From assembly GCF_947242115.1 (NCBI RefSeq), contig NC_074717.1:35008201-35072200 (forward strand): a DNA stretch of 64,000 nucleotides, given 5' to 3'. This document shows positions 34,369-54,225 of the stretch, piece after piece (position 1 is the stretch's first letter; each line of letters begins with the position of its first letter). The stretch is from Biomphalaria glabrata (lineage: Eukaryota > Mollusca > Gastropoda > Planorbidae). Both the position numbers and the translations under genes were made by a program. The notes beneath the pieces are model-generated. The model had not been told where the DNA came from and ran no database searches. It was given only the letters and a program-made list of their open reading frames with translations.

Positions 34369-35800
34369 ATTTCCCATTTCTGTAATTCATCTAATTCTCT
34401 TTGTAAAATGTCTGTATCTTGTGTTGTTTTTATTGTTCTATATATTACGCAATCGTCTGCGAATAATCTGATTTTTGTTCCTGAAGTAATGCAATTTGGT
34501 AAATCACTTATGTAAATTAAAAATATTAGTGGACCTAAGACTGTTCCTTGAGGTACACCTGAGTTTACTGTTATAGATGTTGATTTAGAGCCATTTTTTA
34601 TTACAGTTTGTTCTCTCCCTGTCAGAAAATCCTTAATCCACTGATGAAATGGACCATCAATGCCAAAATATTTTAATTTTTTAAGCAAACTATGGTGGTG
34701 AATTTTGTCAAAAGCCTTGGAAAAATCTAATAATATAAGATAGCATCTATTTGTTCACTATTATCTAAATCTTTTGAAAAATCATCAGTTAGTCCTTATT
34801 AGTTGTGTTTCACATGATCTATATTTCCTAAAGCTATGTTGGTATGGAGTAAGGGACATTATATTTGTCTAGGTGGTTTATTATGTTGCTACATATTATG
34901 TGTTCTAGGATTTTACATGTGATGCTGGTTAGTGATACACCTGAGTTTACTGTTATCAGTGTTGATTTAGAACCATTTATTATTACAGTTTGTTCTCTCC
35001 CTATCAGAAAATCTCTAATCCACTGATGCAAAGGACCACTAATGCCGAAATATTTTAATTTTTTAAGCAAGCTATGGTGGTGAACTTTGTCAAAAGCCTT
35101 GGAAAAATCTAGTAAGATAGCATCTATTTGTTCACTATTATCTAAACCTTTTGAAAAATCATCAATTAGTCCTATTAGTTGTGTTTCACATGATCTATAT
35201 TTCCTAAAGCCATGTTGGTATGGGGTGAGGACATTATGTTTGTCTAAGTGGTTTATGATGTTGCTACATAGTATAATGTGTTCTAGGATTTTACATGTGA
35301 TGCTGGTAAGTGATACTGGTCTGTAGTTTCCTGGGTCTGATTTTTCTCCTTTTTTAAATAGGGGGGTGACATTAGCTTCTTTCCAGTCCTTTGGTACTCT
35401 GCCCTGGTTAAGTGATGCCTAAAAGAGTATTTTGAACACTGTGGCTAGCTCATTGTTTAGTTCTTTGAGTAATCTAGCTGGAATACCATCAGGTCCAGAC
35501 GCTTTATTTGGTTTGGTGTTGGCTAATAGTTTTTGGATTCCATTTTCTTCTACTACTATATCTTCTATGTTGTCTACTTGGTTCAAATTAAGTAATATGT
35601 CTTTGTCTCCTGGGGCTGAGAATGCTGATGCAAAGTATTTGTTTAGGATGTTTGTTTTAGTTCCATTATCATTATGTATTATGTTATGTTCATCTTTTAA
35701 TGGTGCTATGCCTGTTGTTTCCATTTTCTTAGACTTAATGTATGACCTTAGGTTTTTGTTGTTATCTTTAGATATTACATTGTTTATTATTTAATTATTA
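34338..35800 (-). mobile_element. CR1/Jockey-like LINE reverse transcriptase with an internal tandem duplication
   Basis: Minus-strand frames in order: ASGPDGIPARLLKELNNELA (about 35500-35440, start of RT), KYFGIDGPFHQWIKDFLTGR, SGVPQGTVLGPLIFLIYISD, and IRLFADDCVIYRTIK with the catalytic FADD. A segment of about 375 bp is duplicated: 34557-34938 and 34939-35309 both carry AAGCCTTGGAAAAATCTA, TTTCACATGATCTATATTTC and TTCTAGGATTTTACATGTGA. Frameshifts and stops separate the pieces. The 5' part ends near 35800 in AT-rich DNA; no 3' UTR is seen. Confidence 0.85.
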
Positions 35801-35809
35801 TAGTATATT

Positions 35810-36690
35810 AATATATAAACTAGATCTAGAAGTCTAGAATGTAATATAAAATTATCTGCAAGCCAAGAGTCGAAGAGAATAAAAATGATCATTAATTATA
35901 TTATAATATAATTAGTCAGAACTCTATCATTATGACATGATCATATATCATATTATTATATATAGATCTATATGATGATTATCATTATTTATCAATATAT
36001 TATGGTCATTAAAATTATAAAAGTCCAGTTAGACTCTAGTGACTCTGTGACTGTCTAGCTAGCTAAGCTAGTCTACTTGTTAGTGTTACGACTTGTAATC
36101 TTATCTTGTTAGTTATCTATATCTAAATATTAGACTTTTAAGTGACTTTAGACACTTTAGTCACTTTGACTTTACTGACTTTAGTAGTTTAGACTAACTT
36201 AAGACTTGTTCAATTTTTAAAATTACCTTTTTCAAACTTTTTGTTACTTTAAAAGTTTGTCAACAAAAAAACAACAACACACCTACATATAGATTATATC
36301 TAGATTCTAGATCTATATAGTTCTATGTCTAGATCTATATAGGGGATCTATATAATTCTAAATTTATATGGGTCTATCTAGACTCTAGAACAATATTCAA
36401 TATAAATCTAGTTTACCTTTCACGAAAGCATCGTATCGTTAACAAAATTGGTACCGAAAAATAGACTTTCGACTCTAGCAGAATAAACCAAATTATCTCC
36501 CCATTGAGCACTGAACTATATATATTATCATAAGGTTATACCTGCCCAGGAATGATGTCGAGGCGTGGACTGCAGAGCATCTACAAATTGTGTTAGATAC
36601 GATCAAAACTGCCTGCTTCCAGCAATGAACTAGTTTCTTTCCTGAGCAAATACGACTCCAAAGCAACTCCTCTGAACCTATACAAGACAT
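35810..36690. other. AT-rich low-complexity stretch
   Basis: Dense CTAGA/TATAGATCT words and short ACTTTAG repeats. No gene or element recognised. Confidence 0.5.
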
Positions 36691-36718
36691 GTTAATATTG
36701 GTTTAGACGACACAGGAC

Positions 36719-37095
36719 ATGAGATGGGAGGAAAAAACACTCCACAGAAAATTCCCGGCTTTATTACATGGTAAAAACACTGACAATGCTGCGTTCTTAG
36801 CATGGCTCAAAGCAGCAGGTAATCTCTACCCTGAAACAGAAGGCTTTGTTACAGCAATACAGGACAGAGTAATTAGGACAAAAAACTACGAGAAGCCGGA
36901 GAAGCATATCCTCAACTCAATGTTGTTGACAAATACCGAAAGTGCAGAAATGTGGGTGAGTCTATTGAACACATAATGGCAGGATGCTTAGCTTTATTAG
37001 AATCTGCCTACCAAGATCGCTATAACCAAGTTGCAAAAGTAATAGGCCTACTCCAACACCTGGCTTTGGCACTTAATTTGATTAATTAATCAGGA
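36719..37095 (+). mobile_element. LINE ORF C-terminal fragment (R2/R4-like style)
   Basis: The frame has AWLKAAGNLYPETEGFVTAI then QDRVIRTKNYEKPEKHI. Beyond a frameshift come words like IEHIMAGC and YNQVAKVIG. The order ETEGF - AIQD - TKNY - EHI..GC - NQVAK is one I associate with the C-terminal CCHC region of R2/R4-type LINEs; the clade is from memory. Confidence 0.6.
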
Positions 37096-37430
37096 TACTA
37101 TCTTCCTAATTACAAATACTCGCCACAAGAGGTTATCGAGTCAACCGATCACTTAGAATTGAATAGGCCTACTGGGAAAAGCCTATTTTAACTGACAAAA
37201 CGGTGGCTTTTAATCGCCTGATCTGTATTTATTTACACCAAAAGAACGCTACAATTATTGACATCGCCGTACCAATATGATCCAATATCCCATAATATAA
37301 GGAAAACCGAAATGCAAAAACAAAAACAAAAAAAAAATATGGGAACCTAAGCTTAAATTAGATATCAAGCGGTTAAGAAAGTTGTCTAGAATAACAATAT
37401 ATCCTGTTGTTATATCAACTTAGGGGATAA

Positions 37431-38959
37431 CATGGGCGTAGCCAGGGGGGGGTTCTTGGGGTTCGAACCCCCACCCCCCCGAAATGAAATCCCCCCCCCC
37501 GCAGGGGGGGGGGGTGAACGGAATTAAGTGACTGATTTTTCATTTAATTTTTTTTATTTTAGGTGAGATTTTAATGCTAAATCATCACCTACCACAGCAC
37601 AGCCGATGCAGTTTTGAGTTAAAAACCCTCTACCAGGGGGTTTTGAGTTTAAATCCCCCTACCAGGGGGTTTTAAGATTTAAAAAACCCCTATCAGGGGG
37701 TTTTGAGATACAAATCCCTCTACCAGGGGGTTTTGAATTGTAAACCCCCTACCAGAGGTTTTTGCAGTTAAATCCCCCTCTTCTATAAAACAGAATAAAA
37801 AAAATGCAAACAACAATCCCCAAATTCCAACTGCACAGTTGAGGAAGATTTTGATTTTAAAATCCCCTTCAAAATTTACGATAAACCCCATCTTCAATAT
37901 AAAAAAAGCAAATTACACACTCAAAATTCTATGAGCGTAGCCAATGGGGTTTTGAGTTTAACCCCCCCCCTCTCCAGTTGGGATTTGAAGCTAAAAAGTA
38001 CCTCTTCAATAAAAAAAAAAAAAATTACACACTATAAAATCTATGAGCGTAGCCAAAGGGGTTTTGAGTTTAAATCCCCCTCCTCCAGATGGCTTTTTCT
38101 TTAAAGTTTAAAACCCCCTCCAGATGGTTTTGAGTTTAAAATTCCCATACAGAACGTATAGAGTTGAAAACCTCACTCTTCAATATTATTTTAAAGCAAA
38201 TTACAGTCACCAAATTCTAAGATCGTAGCTAAATGGGGTTTTGAATTAAAAACAAAACAAAAAAACTCCAGAGATTTCTTAGTTTAAAACCCCTCAACAG
38301 ATGATTTGACGAAAAAACTTTCCTTTTCGATATAAAATCTAAAGCGAAATACAGGCATGTAATTCCAAAAGCATAGTCAAGAAAGGTTACAAATTTCTAC
38401 CATTGGCTTGGGCTCCATTAATAAAGTGTGAATAGTCTTCTGCCGAAATTGAAAATCATTAAATGTGTCTCAACAAAGATGACAAAGACAGATTGTAGGA
38501 GTCAGTCATAGAGATCGGGTCTAAATCAAAGAAATCCTATGCCGAACTGGGAGTCGAACCCTTAGTAAGATTGTGACAGAGCGTCGCATGAGGTTTTGCG
38601 GGACATGTTCTCCGACAAAATGAATTACGCACAATAAGAGTTGCGGAAACAGCTTGCCGGAAAATGCGCGAACGGCGCGAGAGGGTCTAAGTCAGTAAAA
38701 ATAGCACATTAGGTTTTTGAAATAAAACTTTTTAATAGCAAGATAATGCACTGTCTATACCTCAGAATATGCAGTTTGTTGGCTTTCAATACCAGAAATA
38801 CTGCTCGAACTCCCCCAGACCCCCTTGCTAGCAAGGGCGGGGAGTCTACAATAAACAATAAACGTCTTCCGAAAGGGTCAGAATGTAATAAAGATTAATT
38901 ATGTACACACATATATATATATACATATAATTTTTTCCCGTATCCTGGCTACGCCCATG
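37431..38959. mobile_element. 1.5-kb non-autonomous hAT-like element with 16-bp TIRs and 8-bp TSD
   Basis: The ends CATGGGCGTAGCCAGG (37431-37446) and its exact inverse (38944-38959) are flanked by GGGGATAA on both sides (37423-37430 and 38960-38967). An 8-bp duplication fits hAT. No transposase is encoded. From 37610 to 38170 the interior is built of about ten imperfect units of the form CCCCCTACCAGGGGGTTTTG - AGTTTAAA, 30-60 bp apart, and ATGAGCGTAGCCAA recurs at 37931 and 38041. Confidence 0.85.
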
Positions 38960-39454
38960 GGGGATAATAATGTCAAGTGCAATGTCTTTCCCTTGTTCGA
39001 TACCAAAACAAAATAATTAATTACCATTAGTTAATTAACTAATAATGTTTTTATTAATTCTTGTTTTGTCAGGTACAATAGCCTAAATTATATGTGCAAA
39101 ATAAATTTTAACATGATCCGTCATTTGGGTGTGGAAGAAATAACACGAACAAACATTTCACTAGACTGACAGACAGAATAGTTGATATAAGGTTTGTAAA
39201 TAAGAAAATTGTTTTCACAAAAAGAATCTTCATAATTTTAATAGTTAAACCATAAAATGTTATCTTTTGGTTGGATTTCATGCAAACACTAAATTTCTTG
39301 GTTTTAATTACTAACTGGATGTTGATTGTAGTTGTTTCTAAATGTTGTGTATTTTTTTTAAAAGATGCTCAGTGTTAATAAATCATATTGAGTATGTTAC
39401 AAATATGTATTCTAATTGACATTTTCATTATTATACATGTCATCATTTGTTACT

Positions 39455-40115
39455 CTCTCTTTCTCTGTCTTTATCTCTTTGTCCTTATGACTCTGTTTCT
39501 CTCTTCCCCCCCCCTTTCTCCATCTGTGTGTCTCTGTTTCTGTCTTTCTTTCTCTCTTTCTCTGTCTATGTGTCTCTGTTTCTATCTGTCTTTCTTTCTC
39601 TCTTTCTCCATCTGTGTGTCTCTGTTTCTGTCTTTCTTTCTCTCTTTCTCTGTCTGTGTGTCTCTGTTTCTATCTGTCTTTCTTTCTCTCTTTCTCTGTC
39701 TGTGTGTCTCTGTTTCTATCTGTCTTTCTTTCTCTCTTTCTCCATCTGTGTGTCTCTGTTTCTATCTGTCTTTCTTTATCTCTTTCTCTGTCTGTGTGTC
39801 TCTGTTTCTATCTGTCTTTCTTTCTCTCTTTCTCCATCTGTGTGTCTCTGTTTCTATCTGTCTGTCTGTCTCTCTTTCTCCATCTGTGTGTCTCTGTTTC
39901 TATCTGTCTTTCTTTATCTCTTTCTCTGTCTGTGTGTCTCTGTTTCTATCTGTCTTTCTTTATCTCTTTCTCTGTCTGTGTGTCTCTGTTTCTATCTGTC
40001 TTTCTTTATCTCTTTCTCTGTCTGTGTGTCTCTGTTTCTATCTGTCTTTCTTTATCTCTTTCTCTGTCTGTGTGTCTCTGTTTCTATCTGTCTGTCTCTC
40101 TTTCTCTGCCTGTCT
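39455..40115. repeat. 46-bp pyrimidine minisatellite
   Basis: About 13 units of 42-46 bp (CTGTGTGTCTCTGTTTCTAT then CTGTCTTTCTTTCTCTCTTT). Periods measured between TCTGTGTG words at 39653, 39699 and 39745 are 46. All three plus frames are open for 180-260 codons because the unit has no stop; these are not genes. Confidence 0.95.
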
Positions 40116-40709
40116 CTCGTTTGTGCCAATACAAAACAATTTTGGCTGTTGTGAAGGGTTGGTGAGGGGAGGTAATTTATGATGAATGTGTCGAAACTGA
40201 ATGTCACTACTCCGATATTGATTTAATTACAGGACTCTCCGGCTTCTGACAGCGAACACTGGGTTAATTTCTGGATGTCACAAGATAAATAAATAAACAT
40301 TAAAAAAAACAACCTGTCTACTCACTACAAAAAAAATTGCGAAGGCCACTCGCGCCAGCGTTGGTCTTGAGTTGGTGTATTTTAAAGATGAATTAGGCCT
40401 ACTATTAATTTAGAGTTTAGTATTCACTTATCATTATTTCCATCTTTCCAGTAAATGGATTTAACTTTTGTAAGTAATCTCATTGTATTTATTATTATTA
40501 GGAACATTTTTTTTTCAAAGTAACGCCAAACTTTAGATGAAACGGTAAAGTTAGTGTAGGCCTAACTGTTTTTTGTAGACTCATAAGTTGAATAATTAAT
40601 ATAAGATCTTCATATAAAACACAGTCGGAATTTTGTATTTACTTAGAAGGTCTATAGAGCTTTATTAAATGAAAATTATTTACGTAGCCATACGTAAAGC
40701 ATTGAACAA

Positions 40710-40870
40710 TGGCTGCCTGTTCATGTGGTATGCGCTCTGCACTCTCTTTCGATGGGCTTGATGGTCCAGGGTTTGAACCCTGCACTGCGGGATGTTTAAG
40801 TTAGGATGTCGGTCTCAATCTTAAAATCTGAAGGGATCTCCAAAACATGTAAAACAAAATAAACCAAAAA
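40710..40870 (+). mobile_element. tRNA-derived SINE
   Basis: TGGCTGCCTGTTCATGTGGT head, GGGTTTGAACCC B box, and the tail AAAACATGTAAAACAAAATA. Same family as 7985, 41890, 48240 and 63470. Confidence 0.75.
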
Positions 40871-41407
40871 ACAATATTTGTATATTGTATACCAAACGAC
40901 CTACTACATTTAATAAAATAAGATCATATATTTAGATTCAATCCTGTTACAAAAACTAAAATATTATTAAAAATTAGTTTTTTTCAAAGATACAGAGTAT
41001 TGTTAAAATTTGTAAATAGTATTAGGCTTCTTTTTTTTTAAGTGGACCTATAGGCCTAGATTTATAGAATAGATTAGCTTAAGTTAAACACAGGTTTACA
41101 TTAAAATGCTTAACTAAACTCACACTAAGAACGTTTAAAAAAGAGATAAAGTTTAATTTTCAAGGGAAAAATTGATTCAAATAACCATACTATTGAAAGT
41201 GCCGTCAATGCACATACATACACATACACACGGAGAGAGAGAGAGAGAGAGAGAGAAAAAGAGAGAGAAACAGTAAGGGAGTGATATGTGCATAGGGAAT
41301 GAACAGCATTGGTGAGAATACATGTCAATTTTAAAAATGTTTATTTAAAGTGTATATGCCTAATACCAAGTAGGACCAAAATGTAATTTTTGCAATTTTT
41401 GCAACAG

Positions 41408-41455
41408 TTGCTCGTATGTGTCAGTGTAGCAGTCAAAGATGCAATACCAAAGACG
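41408..41455 (+). CDS. Possible signal-peptide exon of the IgGFc-like gene (hypothesis)
   Basis: A 48-nt open segment lies between an acceptor-like TTTTTGCAACAG and a donor GTAATT. It reads LLVCVSVAVKDAIPKT, in phase 0, which is the phase needed to join 43236. This looks like the back half of a signal peptide, but the exon with the start codon is not found, so it could be chance. Confidence 0.25.
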
Positions 41456-41889
41456 GTAATTCTTCTTCTTTCTTACTTTAACACAGCAGTTCTCAAACTT
41501 TTATTAGTGGCTCCCCCTAGACGAACAAAATTTCGCCCCCCCCCCTTGGAAGTGTTTTCTTGCAATCAGAGCCAAGAAATGCATTCTCCTGGCGTCTAGG
41601 GCTCAATAATTATCCTATTAAAGAAAAAAATACGCAGGTCAAATTAAGTCTAATAAAAAAGGCGACAGCACGGGCTCGAAGTTTTGCGATGGTAGACCAA
41701 CATAAAACATAGGCCTACGTACGTATTTAGTGGACATGATTGTCGTAGATCATCTTCTTATTAAGCGAGACGTCTTGACGCGTATATATTTTTTTTTGTC
41801 AGACAAAAAACATCTTATTATTTATTATTATCCTTATTCTTATACACACCTAAAGCCAACCTGGAAATCTCCCAACATCTCTGACAAGA

Positions 41890-42075
41890 ATCTTTAACTC
41901 CTGGTCGTGTGATTTGTGCGCTGGACTGTCGTTCGGACTTATCGATAGTCCCGGGTTCAAACCCTGCCCGCTCCCATCCCCCGACGTCCTTCGGGAGATT
42001 TGGACCAGGAAGTAATTATCTTCAACTCTGAAGGAACATCCGAAACACGTAAAACATTTTACAAACAAACAAAAA
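41890..42075 (+). mobile_element. tRNA-derived SINE, best-preserved copy
   Basis: TGGTCGTGTGATTTGTGCGC and GGACTGTCGTTCGG form the A-box region, CCGGGTTCAAACCCTG is the B box, and the body ends GAAGGAACATCCGAAACACG then TAAAACATTTTACAAACAAAC. Confidence 0.8.
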
Positions 42076-42089
42076 CTCTAATGTCAAGG

Positions 42090-42500
42090 CTGTCCTACTG
42101 TAAGTTTCTGAAACACGGAGAACAAGTGAAGCAACTACAACAATAAGTACAAACTTTCATCAACAGATGTCTGAGAAATATCTGAAAAATACACTGGTAT
42201 AACAAAATAGAAAACATCAAACTGTGGGAGATTGGTGGACAGAGAAATATAGAGGTGCAGATCTTAGAAAGTGGAGGTGGATTGGTCACACCCTGAGAAA
42301 AGATAACAAAAACAGAGCTTGACGGTCTTAGAGTGGAACCCCCATGACACAAGACGTAGTGGAAGACCAAAAAGAACAGGGCGACGCAGTAAACTAAATG
42401 AAGCCGAGAGGACAGGAAAGAGCTGGGAAGCCATTTAAAAACTACAAGAGACCGTGGAGTGTGGTGTGTTTTTACTGAGGCTCTATGTTCCACGAGGAAC
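42090..42500 (+). mobile_element. LINE ORF2 C-terminal fragment
   Basis: Plus-strand pieces read RKWRWIGHTLRKDNKNRA, then a block like GRPKRTGRRSKLNEA and GKSWEAI. This is the post-RT end of a LINE. Several stops and frameshifts. Confidence 0.75.
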
Positions 42501-42934
42501 GCAAAGGAAAGATGATGATGACGACACAAAAGTCACTAACATAACAATTTACGACAGTCGGAAGATATTCCATCACTCGGACAGGAGAAAGTCTAAAATA
42601 ATAACTAGCTGGGACATTATGAAATGACTTCTTCAAAGATCTTGTTGTTGCAGACACCTTCGAGAAAATTGTCACATTTTCAATGGTCCTACTTAGATGA
42701 CGAAACAACGTCTCTTACTTAAAATATTAGGCCTAATTTTTTTGAAATTTCGCTAATAATGTCATTTTACTTTGTTTTTATTGAAGCATGACTTTATAAC
42801 TGCAATGAAAATACATTTTTGTACCCTTTAAAAATAAATAGATCTTCTTTTCGCCCCCACCTCCATTGGTCAGGACATCATTTATCTAGGTGGGAGCTGC
42901 CATAGTTTGAGAAAGACTGTTTAGTACCATTTAC

Positions 42935-43090
42935 CATTAGACATATAATTTAGATATATACTTTAGATATATACTTTGGATATACATTAGATATATACTT
43001 TAGATATAGCCTACGTTAGATATATGCTTTAGATTTACATCAGATATATACTTTGGAATATATACATTAGATATATACTTTGGTTATATA
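42935..43090. repeat. Imperfect TTAGATATATACTT tandem repeat
   Basis: About nine copies of a 14-18 bp unit (TTAGATATATACTTT), with variants such as TGGATATACAT. Confidence 0.8.
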
Positions 43091-43235
43091 TGCTTTTTAA
43101 AAAAGGTTTGGCTTATAAAGAGACCAATAAGTATCTTACAGTGTACCGTTTAAAAAAATATTTCTTCATCTTCTTTCTCTCACTCTCCTCCCTCCCCCCC
43201 CCCTCTCGTTCACTATTCCCCACCCCCTTCCGCAG

Positions 43236-51595
<8,360 letters not shown>

Positions 51596-52015
51596 ACCTA
51601 TTAGATCCGAATCAACTTTATTGAACAGCAGAAGATATATTAGTTAGGGTTGCAAGAGAGAAAGATAGATTGGTCAGCTCAGTAACAAAAAGTGGGCAGT
51701 GCAAACTATTTCCAACACTATTAAATAGTCGTGTTTTTTTCTCTTAATTTCATTAATAAGTGTAATAACCCATTGATGTCTAGTATAATTACGTTAGGCA
51801 AAAAGAGTAAAATCTAGAATGGGTGTGGTGTGACAAAAGGAAGCCCCATTCTAGGGAGATGCACCGCCATTACACTCGGCATTCATGAAAATAGCCCACA
51901 TTTGACTTATATAGCCCAAAAAATACATGTTATACGTTGCGATACTTGTTTAGAGATCAAATAGTTTTAAGACAAATTTTAATTTAGATGGATCCTTTCT
52001 ATAACTTACAAAGAC
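51596..52015. other. 3' flank of the IgGFc-like gene
   Basis: No clear AATAAA close to the stop. One diverged unit of the following minisatellite may lie at 51977-52020. Confidence 0.4.
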
Positions 52016-52019
52016 GCAT

Positions 52020-53045
52020 CACAAATGAGGAAATTCAAAACAGGATCACAATTTAGAAAGATCCTAGGTATCACTTACAAAGACCTCATCACAATTTAGG
52101 AAGATCCTAGGTATCACTTACAAAGACCTCATCACAATTTAGGAAGATCCTAGGTATCACTTACAAAGACCTCATCACAATTTAGGAAGATCCTAGGTAT
52201 CACTTACAAAGACCTCATCACAATTTAGAAAGATCCTAGGTATCACTTACAAAGACCTCATCACAATTTAGAAAGATCCTAGGTATCACTTACAAAGACC
52301 TCATCACAATTTAGGAAGATCCTAGGTATCACTTACAAAGACCTCATCACAATTTAGGAAGATCCTAGGTATCACTTACAAAGACCTCATCACAATTTAG
52401 GAAGATCCTAGGTATCACTTACAAAGACCTCATCACAATTTAGAAAGATCCTAGGTATCACTTACAAAGACCTCATCACAATTTAGAAAGATCCTAGGTA
52501 TCACTTACAAAGACCTCATCACAATTTAGGAAGATCCTAGGTATCACTTACAAAGACCTCATCACAATTTAGGAAGATCCTAGGTATCACTTACAAAGAC
52601 CTCATCACAATTTAGGAAGATCCTAGGTATCACTTACAAAGACCTCATCACAATTTAGGAAGATCCTAGGTATCACTTAGGAAGATCCTAGGTATCACTT
52701 ACAAAGACCTCATCACAATTTAGGAAGATCCTAGGTATCACTTACAAAGACCTCATCACAATTTAGAAAGATCCTAGGTATCACTTACAAAGACCTCATC
52801 ACAATTTAGGAAGATCCTAGGTATCACTTACAAAGACCTCATCACAATTTAGAAAGATCCTAGGTATCACTTACAAAGACCTCATCACAATTTAGGAAGA
52901 TCCTAGGTATCACTTACAAAGACCTCATCACAATTTAGAAAGATCCTAGGTATCACTTACAAAGACCTCATCACAATTTAGAAAGATCCTAGGTATCACT
53001 TACAAAGACCTCATCACAAATTAGGAAATTTGAAACAGGATCACA
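52020..53045. repeat. 43-bp minisatellite, about 23 units, with five-unit higher-order pattern
   Basis: The unit starts ATCACAATTTAGGAAGATCC and goes on TAGGTATCACTTACAAAGAC - CTC. Units differ mainly at one site (AGGAAG or AGAAAG). Read in order they go A GGG AA GGG AA GGGG, then a shortened unit at 52678, then G A G A G A A. The first 14 follow period five (A-G-G-G-A). The array is bounded by near-identical words, ATCACAAATGAGGAAATT (52018) and ATCACAAATTAGGAAATT (53012), each followed by an AAACAGGATCACA-type word. 43 is not a multiple of 3 and stops are frequent, so it is not coding. Confidence 0.95.
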
Positions 53046-53083
53046 TTAGCAATTGGCTTACTGACATATCAAACTTAAACTGT

Positions 53084-53287
53084 ATGGCTTTATCATGAGA
53101 TCACCAGGGCTCGCAAAGACTTATTGAAGGGGAGGAAGAGGCAGATAGAGCCATGGGAAGACACTATCAAAGGAATGGACAGGCTTATTGACTCGCTGGA
53201 AGAGATTCTAGTCAAGACGAAAATAAATGTACCAGAGTACCAACAAAATACTTTTAGCTACCAATTCATTTCTAGTAATATCTTCTA
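53084..53287 (+). other. Open frame of about 66 codons after the minisatellite, unknown
   Basis: It reads HEITRARKDLLKGRKRQIEP then WEDTIKGMDRLIDSLEEI, charged and probably helical, without Met start and without a recognised family. Could be part of a decayed element. Confidence 0.25.
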
Positions 53288-53299
53288 GACGAGATGGCA

Positions 53300-53870
53300 A
53301 GAAACAATGCTCTTTTACCTTTTTAAATACATAGCGTATCAACCCTGCCTATAGTCAGTACATCAGATTTAAAAAAAAAGCTATTAGCTATTTAGTTTTT
53401 CAGCCATAGATAGGAATCTTCAAAAGCTGTTTACATTTTTTTTTAATTAATATCTGTCTTGGTATAGTCTATTGACCTACTAATTGATTGCAATCTAATC
53501 ATTGGCTCACAATCAAAAGTTTTTTAAGACATCAACCAAGACATTGTTTTTACATTTGTTTTTAAAATACTGAAACAAAAACAGTCATACCAATGCAATA
53601 ACACTTTCTTCTTTCTTAGTTTTGATCATTTTCTCAAAGTGAACTTTTATAGGTCTAGGTCTCAAAGAAAGAGATGAAAGGAAAACTTCCGTGTTGCTTA
53701 GCAGTGAAATGTTTCTGTAACTGTTAACATGAGAACGAGCTTCTCTGTTTTAATCAATTGTATTAGACGGTATTTGCGATTCATTGCATAAATACTTCAA
53801 TATGTTAATCAGATGCAACAGTGAGCAAAATATTGAAATCCGCACAACCTTTCGTCAAATTCGTTTTGAT
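53300..53870. other. AT-rich intergenic DNA
   Basis: Nothing recognised. Confidence 0.4.
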
Positions 53871-53964
53871 CGAATTCCTGAGGGCCGGTCTTAAGCCACT
53901 GCAACCTATGCGGCCGCAGTGGACCCCGCGCTAAGTATATCTGTAATTGCAAAATGATGCAAAA

Positions 53965-54004
53965 TATATGAAAAAGTCGTGGAAATTATTTTTAAAATCT
54001 CCTG
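53965..54004. repeat. 40-bp direct duplication flanking the LTR element, left copy
   Basis: Starts TATATGAAAAAGTCGTGGAA and ends AAAATCTCCTG; the right copy at 58354-58393 is identical. It is part of the hAT sequence and so marks the insertion point. Confidence 0.9.
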
Positions 54005-54118
54005 TGTTGATATGGTGCGCAAAGGTGCACGCGTTCAATATAATAAAGTATCATTCTCCGCCAGGACACTAATGGTTGTTGTTTGTTTATTGCTGACTGT
54101 GAACCTAGATCATAATTA
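54005..54118 (+). repeat. 5' LTR
   Basis: Begins TGTTGATATGG and ends CATAATTA. Very short for the family. Contains AATAAA (54042). Identical to the 3' copy. Confidence 0.95.
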
Positions 54119-54225
54119 ACATGGTGGCAGCGGTATATTAATGATCAGAGGTAATCATTAATCAGTATATAAAGGTTAATTGTTTGCAATAATAAATAGA
54201 CAACAATTCAAGGCTACGCCGTGCA

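Larger units (their letters stand above)
41484..42919. mobile_element. hAT-type (Charlie-style) element carrying a SINE and a LINE tail
   Basis: The left end CAGCAGTTCTCAAACTTTTA with GTGGCTCCCCCTAGA next to it is inverted at the right end (reverse complement CAGTCTTTCTCAAACTATGG, then CAGCTCCCACCTAGA). Flanks are only partly alike (CTTTAACA and TTTAGTAC). No transposase is seen; about 600 bp of the interior is later insertions. Confidence 0.6.

Noticed and set aside
34070-35800. LINE 5' inversion by twin priming
   Set aside because: The inverted piece lies on the wrong side of the sense piece for that mechanism.
39388-40182. Three long overlapping plus-strand open frames rich in S, L, C and F
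   Set aside because: They are the 46-bp pyrimidine minisatellite read in three frames; the unit has no stop codon.
42095-42708. Minus-strand open frames of 78-144 codons
   Set aside because: They overlie a plus-strand LINE tail whose protein blocks are recognisable on the other strand.
52020-53045. CRISPR-like array, because of regular repeats
   Set aside because: The units abut without unique spacers, and the host is a eukaryote.
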